Source: Bacteroidales bacterium (GTDB lineage: Bacteria; Bacteroidota; Bacteroidia; Bacteroidales; JAADJA01). From it: a stretch of 64,000 bases of DNA. The stretch covers positions 33,676 through 97,675 of the forward strand of contig JAIOZL010000012.1 of the NCBI GenBank assembly GCA_021740645.1, in the 5' to 3' direction. Shown here piece by piece: positions 37,399 through 47,607 of the stretch. The first letter of the stretch is position 1, and each line of letters opens with the position of its first letter. The translations under genes were made by a program, and so were the position numbers. The notes beneath the pieces were generated by a model that searched no databases, had not been told where the DNA came from, and saw only the letters and a list, made by a program, of their open reading frames with translations.

Positions 37399-37634
37399 CC
37401 TCTACCTAATAATGGAATAGTAATTATATATTCAAAAGGATAAACATGGTTATAGCCAACCATATTAAGTGTAACCCCATTCGCAAACAAATAATTATTA
37501 ATTTCGCCTGAATAATCATCTACTGAAATAATCACTTCACATTCTTATATATTAGTATCCCCAAAGATGTCACTGGCTGATGCAAAGGAACATTGCAACG
37601 AAAGCTTCACTTTGTGTATTTCTGCATTCATCAT
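37395..37634 (-). pseudogene. Small disrupted gene, 79 codons with one in-frame stop
   Basis: Read on the minus strand, two ATG codons (37634 and 37631) open a frame MMNAEIHKVKLSLQCSFASA, which runs to an in-frame TAA at 37547-37545 (codon 30). It then continues in the same frame for 49 codons, including VIISVDDYSGEINNYLF and HVYPFEYIITIPLL, to TAA at 37397-37395. Both halves look like real protein. A -7 element (TAATTTTG on the minus strand, 37647-37654) lies just before the start. It overlaps the end of phzF by four bases. I do not recognise the family. The rest of the gap up to recQ (about 130 bases) shows nothing. Confidence 0.6.
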
Positions 37635-37768
37635 TTTAGTTTTGCACAAAATTATAAGCCTAATCTTTTATATGAATTAAGCAAAAATTAAATTAGCGTT
37701 ACTTCTTACTCAGGAGGGTGCCCCAGTTCTGCTCAGAATTATTAAAAATTTAGTATTATTGTATTAGA

Positions 37769-39676
37769 ATGGATAGCATTAAAATATTAACAAAATATTG
37801 GGGGTTCAATTCTTTCAGGCCCATGCAGGAGGAGATCATACAATCTGCACTGGACAAGAGAGATACCCTTGCATTACTCCCTACCGGAGGAGGAAAATCC
37901 ATTTGTTTCCAGGTACCTGCTTTGGTTATGTCAGGTATGTGCCTGGTAATTTCCCCTCTCATTGCACTTATGAAGGACCAGGTAGAAAATCTCAAGCAAA
38001 GAGGGATTGCAGCCTCTGCTATTCACAGTGGTATGCATCTTAATGAAATAGAATCTGTAATCTCCAATGCTGTTCATAATAAATTGAAATTTCTATATGT
38101 GTCGCCTGAGCGACTTGAAACAGACATGATCCTTTTGAACATTGCCAGAATGAAAGTCAACTTACTGGCAGTAGATGAAGCCCATTGTATTTCTCAGTGG
38201 GGTTACGATTTCAGGCCATCCTACCTTAACATTATTAAAATAAGGCAACACCTTCCAAACATTCCCCTTCTCGCACTTACGGCAACTGCTACACCCATAG
38301 TAATTACAGATATTCAGGAAAAACTCGGATTTAAAACACAAAATGTATTTCATCAAAGTTTTGAGAGAAAAAACCTGACCTATGTGGTAGTGAAAGAGGA
38401 AGATAAGATGGGCAGGCTGCTTAAGGTAATTCATAACATTGGTGGAAGCGGAATTATCTATGTAAGAAACCGTAGAAAGACAAATGAAATTTCAGATATT
38501 TTAAGCAAACTAAAAATCCGTTCTGACTTTTATCATGCTGGCCTTGAACCAGCCATAAGAAATAAACGTCAGGAAGCATGGATGTCAGGCAAAATTCAAG
38601 TTATTGTCGCGACAAATGCTTTTGGTATGGGTATCGATAAACCGAATGTTAGGTTTGTGGTGCATCTCGACATTCCTGATACCATTGAAGCTTATTTCCA
38701 GGAAGCGGGAAGAGCAGGTCGTGATGGTAAAAATTCGTATGCCGTTTTAATGTATGATAACACCGATGTGGCTGAATCCCTTTCGAACTTAAAAAGGCAG
38801 TACCCGGAAATAAAATATATCAGAAATGTTTATCATGCTTTAGGAAACTACCTCAACCTTGCAATCGGGAGTGGGAAAGATACTACGCATGAATTTAATA
38901 TCAATCAATTTTGCACAAATTATAATTTGAATTCTTATGAAGCTTTACAGGCTTTAAAATTTCTTGAAAAGGACGGGTACCTGTTTTTACAGGAAGTAGC
39001 TGAAAGTGAATCAAAGATCCATGTCCGGGTTTCAAAAGAAGATTTATACAAATTCCAGGTAGAGCACATTAAGTTTGATAAATTTATTAAAACCATCTTA
39101 CGCTCCTATTCCGGATTATTTTCGGAGTATGTAAAAATACATGAAGCTGATCTGGCAAGAAGAACAGAATTAAAGGAAGAACAGGTTATTTCGACTTTAA
39201 CCCAACTTGATAAGTATAAAATACTGGTTTATAAACCTAAATCACATCTTCCCCGGATTACTTTTCTACAGGAACGTATGGATGGCAAGAACATTAGGAT
39301 TAGTGAGCATAATTATTCTGATCGCTTAAAAACAGGCAAACAACGCCTGGATGCTATGTTATCATTTATCCAGAATTCAAACCGGTGTAGAAGTTTACAA
39401 CTCCTTGCTTATTTTGGCGAAGATCATCAAAAAAGATGCGGAAAGTGTGACGTTTGCATCGAGCGTAATAAAATAGAACTGAGTGAATTTGAATTTGATA
39501 CTGTTATTGAAAAAATTAAACCCATCCTTTTGAAGTCTCCTACAAGCATAAAGAATCTGTCAGTTCAACTTAAGCACATTTCAGAGGACAGGATTATCAA
39601 AGTTGTTCAGTGGCTTCTTGACAATGGTAAAGTAGAATACGATAAGCAAAAGTTACTCTCGTGGAAGAACAAATAA
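37769..39676 (+). CDS. RecQ-family ATP-dependent DNA helicase
   Basis: This 635-residue protein has superfamily 2 helicase motifs: motif I LLPTGGGKSICFQVPAL (Lys43), motif II AVDEAHCISQWGYDFRPSY (Asp136-Glu137-Ala-His139), motif III ALTATATP, motif VI QEAGRAGRDG. A zinc-binding cysteine set follows in the RecQ C-terminal region (CRSLQLLAYFG and KRCGKCDVC). No HRDC domain is evident at the end. Helicases of this type unwind forks and recombination intermediates and act with RecA-pathway proteins. Length is similar to the RecQ paralogues common in Bacteroidota. Confidence 0.94.
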   Translation: MDSIKILTKYWGFNSFRPMQEEIIQSALDKRDTLALLPTGGGKSICFQVPALVMSGMCLVISPLIALMKDQVENLKQRGIAASAIHSGMHLNEIESVISNAVHNKLKFLYVSPERLETDMILLNIARMKVNLLAVDEAHCISQWGYDFRPSYLNIIKIRQHLPNIPLLALTATATPIVITDIQEKLGFKTQNVFHQSFERKNLTYVVVKEEDKMGRLLKVIHNIGGSGIIYVRNRRKTNEISDILSKLKIRSDFYHAGLEPAIRNKRQEAWMSGKIQVIVATNAFGMGIDKPNVRFVVHLDIPDTIEAYFQEAGRAGRDGKNSYAVLMYDNTDVAESLSNLKRQYPEIKYIRNVYHALGNYLNLAIGSGKDTTHEFNINQFCTNYNLNSYEALQALKFLEKDGYLFLQEVAESESKIHVRVSKEDLYKFQVEHIKFDKFIKTILRSYSGLFSEYVKIHEADLARRTELKEEQVISTLTQLDKYKILVYKPKSHLPRITFLQERMDGKNIRISEHNYSDRLKTGKQRLDAMLSFIQNSNRCRSLQLLAYFGEDHQKRCGKCDVCIERNKIELSEFEFDTVIEKIKPILLKSPTSIKNLSVQLKHISEDRIIKVVQWLLDNGKVEYDKQKLLSWKNK

Positions 39677-39720
39677 TAATAGAAAAATTCTATGTCAGCT
39701 AATCGTTAAAATAATTGCAG

Positions 39721-42700
39721 CTACCATTTGTAATTCTCAACTTTAGGTAAATCCTGCCCTTCTATCCATGGGGCTCCTGCATCCTTCAGCATCTTTCTGA
39801 TTTCAGGCAAACGAACTTTCCCAATATCTTCCAATTTTAATCGAATTGCAGAAAACTCACTTTTAGCGATATCAAGATTTTGACGATGCATAGCGGTTGG
39901 ACCATAAGTCCCTTGCAAACCAGAGGATGCCACATCCAAACGGGACCGAACTGTTGGATTATTTTTCTCACCGATCTGCAGTTTTGAACGATTTCCATTA
40001 AGTTGTTCATCCAGCTTATTTAGATCCTGTTTCACCGAAGCAATTTTATTATTTATCTCAACAGGATTTATCCGTGTATTGTCTGCCACAATTTGCAAAG
40101 CTTCAACCCTCTTTTGTAAGTTACGTAAATTAAGACCTGCAGCAGAAACTGCGGCGTTTAATGATTCAACTTCGATGCGGTATTCAGCTATTTCATCCTG
40201 TGACTTACCCTCCAGAGCACCCTTATATAATTGTGTTACTTTAAATTCAACGGGTCCACTTAATTGAGTAACTACACCATCAATTTGTTTGAAGAGAATC
40301 ACTGAATACTTCCCGGGCTGCACCATATAACCTGCTTGTATTCTATCAGGGCTCGCCCTGTTCACATCAATTGCATTTACAGATGTAGTCCTTAAATCCC
40401 AGGCAACTCTTTGTATTCCTTTTGCCGCCGGGCTCTGAATTTTCCGTATTATATTCCCCTGTTCATCCTTCACCACCAAAAGAATGACCGGAGCATCCTG
40501 CCTTCGCTCCACCTCTACCTCATCCCAACCTTCAAATGCCACTTGTTTTCCCTCTCCAATGAGCTTTTTTTCATTTTCCTGTCGAAGCTGTTGTTTGGTT
40601 TTATAAGTATCCTTCAGGTAGTAAGTAAATATCGCACCAAATGGTGGATTAGGAGCAGTAAAATAATCCGCTCCCAGGGTCCCCTTTTCGTTATATCCGA
40701 GCTTTTGCCTTTCGATGAATAACAATGCATCTTTTACCGGGAAAAGTTTCGCTTCTTCTTTCATCATCTCGGGGGTGATGTCCCTCAAAGCACTGTAGTC
40801 ATCCAAAATAAAAAATCCTCGGCCAAAAGAGGCAGCAACCAGGTCATTCTCCCGTTTTTGAATTACCAGGTCCCGGAAAGGAATCGCAGGCAATCCTGCT
40901 TTAAATTGTATCCATTCTCCTCCCCCATTCACACTGAAATATATACCAAATTCAGTGGCTGTAAATAATAAATCAGGATTCACATAATCCTGTACCATTC
41001 TCCACACCAGGTTTCTGTCGGGTATATTTGAAGCAATTGATTTCCATGTTTTAGCCCGGTCAGTACTTTTCAGCAAATAGGGTTTATAATCCCCAAATTT
41101 ATGATTATCCAAAGCAACATAAACCGTATTCTCATCAAACAAATCAGCTTTAATATCATTCACAAAAGCAGATGCCGGAACCCCAGGTAACCACGCCACT
41201 TCAATTTTATTCCAACTTTCACCACCGTTCTCTGTATATTGAATTAATCCATCATCTGTTCCAATATAAATCAGCCCCTCCTTAACAGGAGATTCTGCAA
41301 TAGAAGTGATGGTATTGTAGTTTGACATGGCCTCATAATCCCAATTGGCATCCCAACTCCAGGTTTGCTCCATCAGGGGTATCTTCATCCGGTCCTGGTT
41401 TCTGGTAAGGTCACCAGAAATGGCAGTCCAGCTATCTCCCCTGTCATCTGATCGCCACAATCGCTGGGAAGTAAAAAATATTCTCGTCGGAGAATGAGGG
41501 CTCACCAAAATAGGAGAATCCCAATTATTTCTTTCATAATCTTCTCCCGCCAGGGGTTGTGGTTTGATATATACTTTCTCACCAGTGGTTACATCAATCC
41601 GATGAAGCTCACCTTCCTGCGATTCCGCATAAACAATATCAGGGTTTCCGGGTTCAGTAGCCGGTTGATGCCCATCACCACCCATTACTACATACCAATC
41701 AGCATTGCGGATACCCTGCCGGCTATCTGTCCGGGAAGGCCCGCACTGCGTTGAGTTATCCTGAGTACCTCCATATACATTATAAAAGGGCAAAGCATCA
41801 TCCACGGCCACTTTATAAAATTGGGTTAATGGAAGGTTGGCCATAAAACGCCAATTTTCAGCATCATCAAATGATTCATATAATCCACCATCTGTGCCCA
41901 TCATCAGGTAATCCGGATCCGATTTTTTAAAACAAATGGCATGATTATCTCCGTGTTTATTTTGTTCGTTTAATCTTTTAAAAGTTTTGCCCCCATCCAA
42001 TGAAATCTGGGTACGCACATCCATTAAATATAGGCGGTCGAAATAATGAGGAGAAGCATACAATTCCTGGTAGTAATGCGGACCCGTAGCACTTGAAACC
42101 GTTTCAGATTGTTTTAACCAGGATGCCCCCCGGTCAGTTGATTTAAACACCCCTCCAGTTCTGCGGTCAAGCTCAATAGCAGCATAGAGGATATCAGGTT
42201 TAATGGGTGAAATGGCAAGTCCAATCTTTCCCATATTACTCGTTGGAAGGCCTTTAATTAATTTTTCCCAACTTAACCCGCCATCATATGAGCGGTAAAT
42301 TCCTGAGCCAGGACCACCACCCATATACGAAGCAATATTACGCTGGCGTTGCCATGTTGCGGCATACAGGATATCCGGATTGCGAGGGTCAATAGCTATA
42401 TCTGTAACCCCAACCCATTTATCATCACCTAAAGTTTTTTGCCAGCTTTTACCACCATCTATCGATTTATATAAACCACGTTCTCCCCCTTTTGTCCAGA
42501 GTGGACCCTGGGCAGCAACCCAGATGATATTAGAATTGGAAGGATGTACAATGATTTTTGAAATGTGTTCCGATTTTTTCAGGCCCATATTTTGCCAGGT
42601 AGTTCCACCATCTTCGCTGCGGTAAACTCCATCTCCAAATCCAACATGTCGCCCACCAATGTTTTCTCCCGTTCCCACCCAGACAATATGAGGGTTTGTG

Positions 42701-43020
42701 GGATCGATAGTTAAACATCCAATCGAGTATGAGGTTTGTTTATCAAAAAGAGAAGACCAGGTAACTCCTGCATTGGTCGTTTTCCATACTCCACCCGAAC
42801 CCACAGCAATATACCATATATTTTCATCGATTGGATGGATTGCAATATCAGCTATCCTCCCCGACATAAAGGCAGGCCCAATATTCCTGAAAGAAAGTCC
42901 TGAAAAAACACTGGAAACAAACAGACTATCTTTGTCACTATCTGCTTTTTGAGCAGACACATTCGGGCCAATCCCGGAAATAAAAAAGAAGATGACAACA
43001 ATAATGGCAATTTTTTTCAT
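39721..43020 (-). CDS. Secreted VPS10/sortilin-type BNR-repeat protein
   Basis: This 1099-residue protein has a signal peptide (KKIAIIVVIFFFISGIGP). A large beta-propeller then carries at least eight BNR/Asp-box motifs (SEDGGTTWQNM, SIDGGKSWQKT, SYDGGLSWEKL, STDRGASWLK, SDDRGDSWTAI, TENGGESWNKI, STDRAKTWKSI and SVNGGGEWIQ). This is the sortilin-N/VPS10-like architecture known as WD40/YVTN/BNR-like repeat-containing glycosyl hydrolase. The last 250 residues include a helical coil (IEVESLNAAVSAAGLNLRNL). A -7 element TACTTTTG is at 43068-43075 on the minus strand. The function of these Bacteroidota proteins is unproven; the glycosyl-hydrolase name comes from sialidase-like repeats only. Confidence 0.82.
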   Translation of the reverse strand: MKKIAIIVVIFFFISGIGPNVSAQKADSDKDSLFVSSVFSGLSFRNIGPAFMSGRIADIAIHPIDENIWYIAVGSGGVWKTTNAGVTWSSLFDKQTSYSIGCLTIDPTNPHIVWVGTGENIGGRHVGFGDGVYRSEDGGTTWQNMGLKKSEHISKIIVHPSNSNIIWVAAQGPLWTKGGERGLYKSIDGGKSWQKTLGDDKWVGVTDIAIDPRNPDILYAATWQRQRNIASYMGGGPGSGIYRSYDGGLSWEKLIKGLPTSNMGKIGLAISPIKPDILYAAIELDRRTGGVFKSTDRGASWLKQSETVSSATGPHYYQELYASPHYFDRLYLMDVRTQISLDGGKTFKRLNEQNKHGDNHAICFKKSDPDYLMMGTDGGLYESFDDAENWRFMANLPLTQFYKVAVDDALPFYNVYGGTQDNSTQCGPSRTDSRQGIRNADWYVVMGGDGHQPATEPGNPDIVYAESQEGELHRIDVTTGEKVYIKPQPLAGEDYERNNWDSPILVSPHSPTRIFFTSQRLWRSDDRGDSWTAISGDLTRNQDRMKIPLMEQTWSWDANWDYEAMSNYNTITSIAESPVKEGLIYIGTDDGLIQYTENGGESWNKIEVAWLPGVPASAFVNDIKADLFDENTVYVALDNHKFGDYKPYLLKSTDRAKTWKSIASNIPDRNLVWRMVQDYVNPDLLFTATEFGIYFSVNGGGEWIQFKAGLPAIPFRDLVIQKRENDLVAASFGRGFFILDDYSALRDITPEMMKEEAKLFPVKDALLFIERQKLGYNEKGTLGADYFTAPNPPFGAIFTYYLKDTYKTKQQLRQENEKKLIGEGKQVAFEGWDEVEVERRQDAPVILLVVKDEQGNIIRKIQSPAAKGIQRVAWDLRTTSVNAIDVNRASPDRIQAGYMVQPGKYSVILFKQIDGVVTQLSGPVEFKVTQLYKGALEGKSQDEIAEYRIEVESLNAAVSAAGLNLRNLQKRVEALQIVADNTRINPVEINNKIASVKQDLNKLDEQLNGNRSKLQIGEKNNPTVRSRLDVASSGLQGTYGPTAMHRQNLDIAKSEFSAIRLKLEDIGKVRLPEIRKMLKDAGAPWIEGQDLPKVENYKW

Positions 43021-43303
43021 ACACTAATAATTTTAAAGGATAACACTACTTGTTCGTTTCTGTTTACCAAAAGTAAATAAAATGGTGCAACTTATAGAAA
43101 GATTAAAAAATCTAAAATATGCATCATCAGGCTATTTATTACAATATCCGGCGGGTTGTCCTGAAGGCCTGTAGTAAATCAATCTTTAAAGTAAAGGCAT
43201 TTCATTTAATTCATGGCGAATGATCAATCCTAGTTTCTTTTGACATGTCTTCCTTCAGAATTCAATCAAAATTAGTTGCTACTTTTGATTAATTTTATTG
43301 GTT

Positions 43304-43981
43304 ATGAAAATTTTAATTGTTGAAGATGAGCCTGAACTTTTAAAAACAGTATCCCGGTTTTTAACTGATCAGGGTTTAGTTTGTGAAAATGCCAAAACAT
43401 TATTTCTGGCTGAAGATAAAATTTTAAGCTCCAAATACGATATTGTAATTCTCGATATTGGCCTGCCTGACGGGAATGGATTGGATTTATTAAAATTGAT
43501 ACCGCTTCACCAATCTGATTGCGGCATTTTGATCATTTCGGCAAAAGACTCCCTTGAAGATAAAATAAGTGGCCTTGATATGGGTGCAGATGATTATATT
43601 ACTAAACCCTTTCATCTTTCTGAACTAAATTCCAGGGTAAATTCTGTAATCCGCCGAAGAAAGTTTAAGGGGTCTGATACCCTGATTTACAATGAGATTA
43701 AAATTAAAACGTCCCTTAAAGAAGCAGAAATTAATGGCAAGACACTTGAGTTAACAAAGAAAGAATACGAGTTAATCCTTTTTTTAATGACGAATAAAAA
43801 CCGTTTACTAACGAAGGAAGTTATTGCTGAGCACTTATGGGGTGAGGAAATGGAATTCTCAGACTCATTTGATTTCATTTATACCCACATTAAAAATTTG
43901 CGAAAAAAAATTATTTCCGCCGGGGGACAAAATTATATTCAAACAATGTACGGTATGGGATACAAATTTTCAGAAAGATGA
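43304..43981 (+). CDS. OmpR-family response regulator
   Basis: This protein has 225 residues from the ATG at 43304 (an in-frame TTG two codons earlier is rejected). The receiver has ILIVEDEPELLKTV and the phospho-Asp in VILDIGLPDGNGLDLL. The C-terminal winged helix has LELTKKEYELILFLMTNKNR and TMYGMGYKF. The stop overlaps the start of the kinase by four bases (ATGA), the classical two-component arrangement. TACTTTTG at 43280-43287 is a good -7 element for the three-gene unit that ends with the PepSY-like lipoprotein. Confidence 0.93.
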   Translation: MKILIVEDEPELLKTVSRFLTDQGLVCENAKTLFLAEDKILSSKYDIVILDIGLPDGNGLDLLKLIPLHQSDCGILIISAKDSLEDKISGLDMGADDYITKPFHLSELNSRVNSVIRRRKFKGSDTLIYNEIKIKTSLKEAEINGKTLELTKKEYELILFLMTNKNRLLTKEVIAEHLWGEEMEFSDSFDFIYTHIKNLRKKIISAGGQNYIQTMYGMGYKFSER

Positions 43982-45255
43982 AACTCCTGGATTATACCAA
44001 CCGTTTGTTTTTAGTTTTCTCCTCCATTTTAGCAATTTCTGGAGGTATAGCTCTTTATGTTGCAATTTCAGCGATTATGCAAAAAGAAACCAATGAAAAA
44101 CTCCAGGCGAATGTTTCAAGAATTGTTGCTATGATTGAGAAAGGAGAAAACTTAATCTCAATTCCACCTATATTGGAAATAGAAAAAATAAAATTTGATT
44201 TTGCAGAAAATGAAATTATCAGGGATACGCTCATATTTGATTCAATTGAAGGAGAAGCAGAGTTATTCAGGGAAATGACGGTTCATAAAACGATAAATCA
44301 AATTTCTTACAGAATAACAGTCCGACAATTTGCTATTGAGCCACAGGATTTCTACCTGCTTATCGGATTGGTAATCGGTTCCGTAATACTTCTCTTAATC
44401 AGCGGTCTTTTTTCCCTGCACCACATCATTTCGAGGAAAGCATGGGATCCTTTTTTTAAAAATCTGGAAAAGCTTAAAGAGTTTTCCCTTCAGTTACAAA
44501 AGCCAGTTGCCCTGGCTGATACTGAAATCCTTGAATTTAAGGAATTGAACAAAGTATTGATTACGTTGAGTGAAAAAGCAATCAAGGATTATAACAATAT
44601 TAAAGTATTTTCAGAAAATGCTTCCCACGAGATGCAAACCCCATTGGCTATTATTCAGCTTAACCTGGAAGAGGAATTACAATCGAATACTCTAAATTCA
44701 GCACAGGCAGCAAGGATCAGCAAATCGCTAAATGCTGTAAGGAAACTTCAAAAACTTATCAAAACCTTACTCATTTTTACCAGGATAGATAATCATCAGT
44801 TCGATAAAACAACCGACCTATCCCTATTGGATATCGTCAATTCACAACTGGAAAAATTCTCTGAATTAATTGAGATGAAAAAAATTCAAGTCAAGGTGAA
44901 CCTCCCCGAAGGTACTCTCTTGTCAACCAATCCGGATTTATTTGATATTCTGATTTCAAACTTATTTACAAATGCCATTATACATAACAAATCAAATGGC
45001 CAAATTGAGATAAACTCAAACGGTAGTGAACTTTTCATTTCCAATACGGGTGCAGCTCTCCTTGTTCCTGCTGAGAGACTCTTTGACCGCTTCTATAAAC
45101 CCACTGGTTCTAAAGGATCGATGGGATTAGGCCTTGCTATTGTAAAAAAGATATGTGATGAATATAAATGGAATATCAATTACCAATACGAAAAAGAATG
45201 GCATAGGGTGAGTATCGCTTTTACAATTCAGAATTCCTCCAATATTTATAAGTAA
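43978..45255 (+). CDS. Membrane sensor histidine kinase
   Basis: This 425-residue protein has two membrane segments (about residues 10-32 and 122-143) that enclose a periplasmic sensor domain of about 90 residues. A HisKA helix carries the phospho-His in ENASHEMQTPLAIIQ, and the HATPase domain has an N-box LFTNAIIHN and a G2 box GSMGLGLAIVKKI. The usual DxGxG box is replaced by FISNTGAAL, as is common in this phylum. The neighbouring PepSY-like lipoprotein is a probable output or co-sensor. Confidence 0.9.
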   Translation: MKLLDYTNRLFLVFSSILAISGGIALYVAISAIMQKETNEKLQANVSRIVAMIEKGENLISIPPILEIEKIKFDFAENEIIRDTLIFDSIEGEAELFREMTVHKTINQISYRITVRQFAIEPQDFYLLIGLVIGSVILLLISGLFSLHHIISRKAWDPFFKNLEKLKEFSLQLQKPVALADTEILEFKELNKVLITLSEKAIKDYNNIKVFSENASHEMQTPLAIIQLNLEEELQSNTLNSAQAARISKSLNAVRKLQKLIKTLLIFTRIDNHQFDKTTDLSLLDIVNSQLEKFSELIEMKKIQVKVNLPEGTLLSTNPDLFDILISNLFTNAIIHNKSNGQIEINSNGSELFISNTGAALLVPAERLFDRFYKPTGSKGSMGLGLAIVKKICDEYKWNINYQYEKEWHRVSIAFTIQNSSNIYK

Positions 45256-45291
45256 TCTTGTATCATATAATTAAATCTAAACTTAAGTATC

Positions 45292-45813
45292 ATGAAAAGT
45301 TTGTTATTTACAATTATCGGAGCCTTTATACTTTTTACAAGTTCAAGTTGTCAGACAGAAGCTCCCTCAAAAGTTCGTTCAGCTTTTAAAGAAAAATTCC
45401 CGGATGTAACAAAAGTAAAATGGGAAATGGAAAACGACAATGAATGGGAAGCAGAATTTAAATCAGACGGCCTTGAAGGTTCTGCTTCATTTGATCTGGA
45501 AGGCAAGTGGCTGGAAACAGAAATGGAAATTATAACTGAAGATTTACCTGCTAATGTTTTTAAAGCACTTTACCTTGAATACGAAAAGTTTGAGATTGAA
45601 GAAGCGGTCAGCCTGAGTAGTCCCGACTTTATGGGTTATGAATTGTCAGTTGAGATTCTAGATGGAAAGAAGGAAAAAGAATTTGAGGTCAAGATTAGTG
45701 AGGATGGAAAAACTATTCAGATGGTTAAAGAAAATGACGATGAAGACGATGAAAAAGCCGAAGTAAAGGATAAAGATCAGTATAATAAAGAACAGGAGGA
45801 AGATGACGACTAA
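45292..45813 (+). CDS. PepSY-like lipoprotein
   Basis: This 173-residue protein has a signal peptide and a lipobox-like TSSSC at residues 16-20. Two PepSY-like units follow (VRSAFKEKFPDVTKVKWEME, EWEAEFKSDGLEGSASFDLE and FKALYLEYEKFEIEEA, GYELSVEILDGKKEKEFEV). The end is very acidic (ENDDEDDEKAEVKDKD, QEEDDD). PepSY-like proteins (putative beta-lactamase-inhibitor-like fold) are often found next to OmpR/kinase pairs in Bacteroidota and are presumed to be regulated by them. The acidic tail may bind divalent cations, which is inference. Confidence 0.82.
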   Translation: MKSLLFTIIGAFILFTSSSCQTEAPSKVRSAFKEKFPDVTKVKWEMENDNEWEAEFKSDGLEGSASFDLEGKWLETEMEIITEDLPANVFKALYLEYEKFEIEEAVSLSSPDFMGYELSVEILDGKKEKEFEVKISEDGKTIQMVKENDDEDDEKAEVKDKDQYNKEQEEDDD

Positions 45814-45900
45814 CAGTTATCGCCCATTTTTTTATTGGATTTAGAGATAATAAATGGCAAAATAATTTTGCTATTTAAATAAAAAAGCGAATGAAGCACT

Positions 45901-45940
45901 TACCCGGTAAGAATTATTTTTTCCCGGGTATTTGTTTTCT
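45901..45940 (+). terminator. Hairpin after the PepSY-like gene
   Basis: TACCCGG (45901-45907) pairs with CCGGGTA (45924-45930) around a 16-base T-rich loop and is followed by TTTGTTTTC. It lies between the three-gene unit and the M28 peptidase gene. Confidence 0.6.
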
Positions 45941-46023
45941 CTCTAACATTACAAACACTAAAAACTTATATTTGACAACTATTTATTTCAATTGAATTGT
46001 CTGAAATTAAACACAACTTTTTT

Positions 46024-47577
46024 ATGAAATCATTGTCAATCTTTTTTTTCATTTTTAGCTATTTAGCCACATTTGGGCAAATAGATCCCCAGGTTGAGAA
46101 CATCATTAAAATCGGGAAAACTGATAACCAAACAATGGAACATCTGGATATCCTTTGCAACCGCTTTGGTGGCAGGCCAATTGGTTCAGATGCTTATGAA
46201 AATGCGGCAGTGTGGGTAGCATCCAAATTTACAGAATGGGGAATGCAGGTTGAGATGGATGAAGCCGGTGAATTGCCGGTTGGATTTAACAGGGGCCCCT
46301 GGTTCGGAAGGTTATTAGGCGAAGAAGGAATGCATCTCCACTTTGCAACACCATCTTATACCTCAGGGACCAAAGGAGTACAACGGGGCCATGTGTTGAT
46401 TGAGCCGCAAACCCAGGCTGAATTCGATAGAATGAGAGGGCAGCTTAAAGGGGCATGGGTACTGATTGGTGGAGAGAATAATGGCTTCCCCATCGATATT
46501 TCAGAAAAAGCTGATAAGGTACGTGATTCGATTATATCTGTAAATGCAGATATTGAAAAGCAAAATTATGAGATAAGAAGAGAGAATAGGAAGAACAGGG
46601 ATAAAGGGGAAGAAAAAGAACTACTTCCGCTGGTAGAGGAACCAGCCCTATTTTACAAGCAAATGAAGGAAGCAGGAATACTTGGCATCATTCAATCTTC
46701 TTCTGTCCCTATCCGGGTAATGTACGACAGGAAAAATATCATGGATTTGACATTTGAAAACCTACCAACAGTGCCCGATATTAAACTGGATGAACATCAA
46801 TATGAAGTAATTGAACAAATGGTGAAAGAGCGGAGATATTTTCAACTTGAATTTGATATTCGCAACCATTTTAAAATGGGCCCTATCAAGTATCATAATG
46901 TGATTGGGATTATCCCAGGTATAGAATTCGCTGATGAATATGTTATTGTTGGCGGGCATCTCGATTCGTATGATGTGGCAACCGGTGGAGTGGATGACGG
47001 TTCAGGAGCTACACCTTCGATGGAGGCGGCAAGGCTTATAATGGAATCTGGTGGCAAACCAAAACGTACCATTCTGGTTTGCTTATGGGCTGGAGAAGAA
47101 TTTGGCCTTTTGGGCTCAACAAGCTGGATAGAACGAAACGAGGACAAACTTGACAAAATTTCTAATATGTTTAATCGTGATGGTGGCCCAACCGTCCCAT
47201 TATCAATGAATGTATCAAAAGCCATGTGGGACGATATGGAAAAAATATGTGAGCCCATTAACACCATTAATCCTGACTTTCCTTTTACACTGGAGGAAAG
47301 AGAACCCAGGGACCGTCCCGAAAAAGCCTGGGGTACAGATAGCGGGCCATTTGCTGTTAAAGGTGTTCCGACCCTGGGATTTAACAATGAAGACCCGAAA
47401 GGATATAATTTTAGTTATAGGGAGATTTGGCATACTGAAAGGGATCTTTATAATAAAAGTATTGCTGAATACCAGGAACACGCTGCAATTGCTACTGCAA
47501 TCGTTGTTTATGGTGTAGCCAACTTAGACCATCTCCTATCAAGGGAAGGATATTATATTCAATCAGGGAAAAAGTAA
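46024..47577 (+). CDS. Secreted M28-family metallopeptidase
   Basis: This protein has 517 residues from the ATG at 46024, which begins the signal peptide MKSLSIFFFIFSYLATFGQ. An upstream in-frame TTG at 45997 would put nine charged residues before it. The zinc sites of M28 aminopeptidases are visible: GGHLDSYDVATGGVDDGSG (His and the bridging Asp), WAGEEFGLLGS (Glu-Glu), and FNRDGGP. The residues EIRRENRKNRDKGEEKE form a charged insert. The PA domain typical of the family is probably the segment around VLIEPQTQAEFDRM. A -7 element TATATTTG is at 45967-45974. A convergent M1 peptidase follows, 30 bases away. Confidence 0.9.
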   Translation: MKSLSIFFFIFSYLATFGQIDPQVENIIKIGKTDNQTMEHLDILCNRFGGRPIGSDAYENAAVWVASKFTEWGMQVEMDEAGELPVGFNRGPWFGRLLGEEGMHLHFATPSYTSGTKGVQRGHVLIEPQTQAEFDRMRGQLKGAWVLIGGENNGFPIDISEKADKVRDSIISVNADIEKQNYEIRRENRKNRDKGEEKELLPLVEEPALFYKQMKEAGILGIIQSSSVPIRVMYDRKNIMDLTFENLPTVPDIKLDEHQYEVIEQMVKERRYFQLEFDIRNHFKMGPIKYHNVIGIIPGIEFADEYVIVGGHLDSYDVATGGVDDGSGATPSMEAARLIMESGGKPKRTILVCLWAGEEFGLLGSTSWIERNEDKLDKISNMFNRDGGPTVPLSMNVSKAMWDDMEKICEPINTINPDFPFTLEEREPRDRPEKAWGTDSGPFAVKGVPTLGFNNEDPKGYNFSYREIWHTERDLYNKSIAEYQEHAAIATAIVVYGVANLDHLLSREGYYIQSGKK

Positions 47578-47607
47578 AGTTCTATTTACTGAAAGCCTGA
47601 ACCATTA

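Noticed and set aside
40411..42952. Several 60-100 codon frames opposite the BNR protein and other large genes
   Set aside because: They are antisense or out-of-phase shadows of clear genes and show no domain features.
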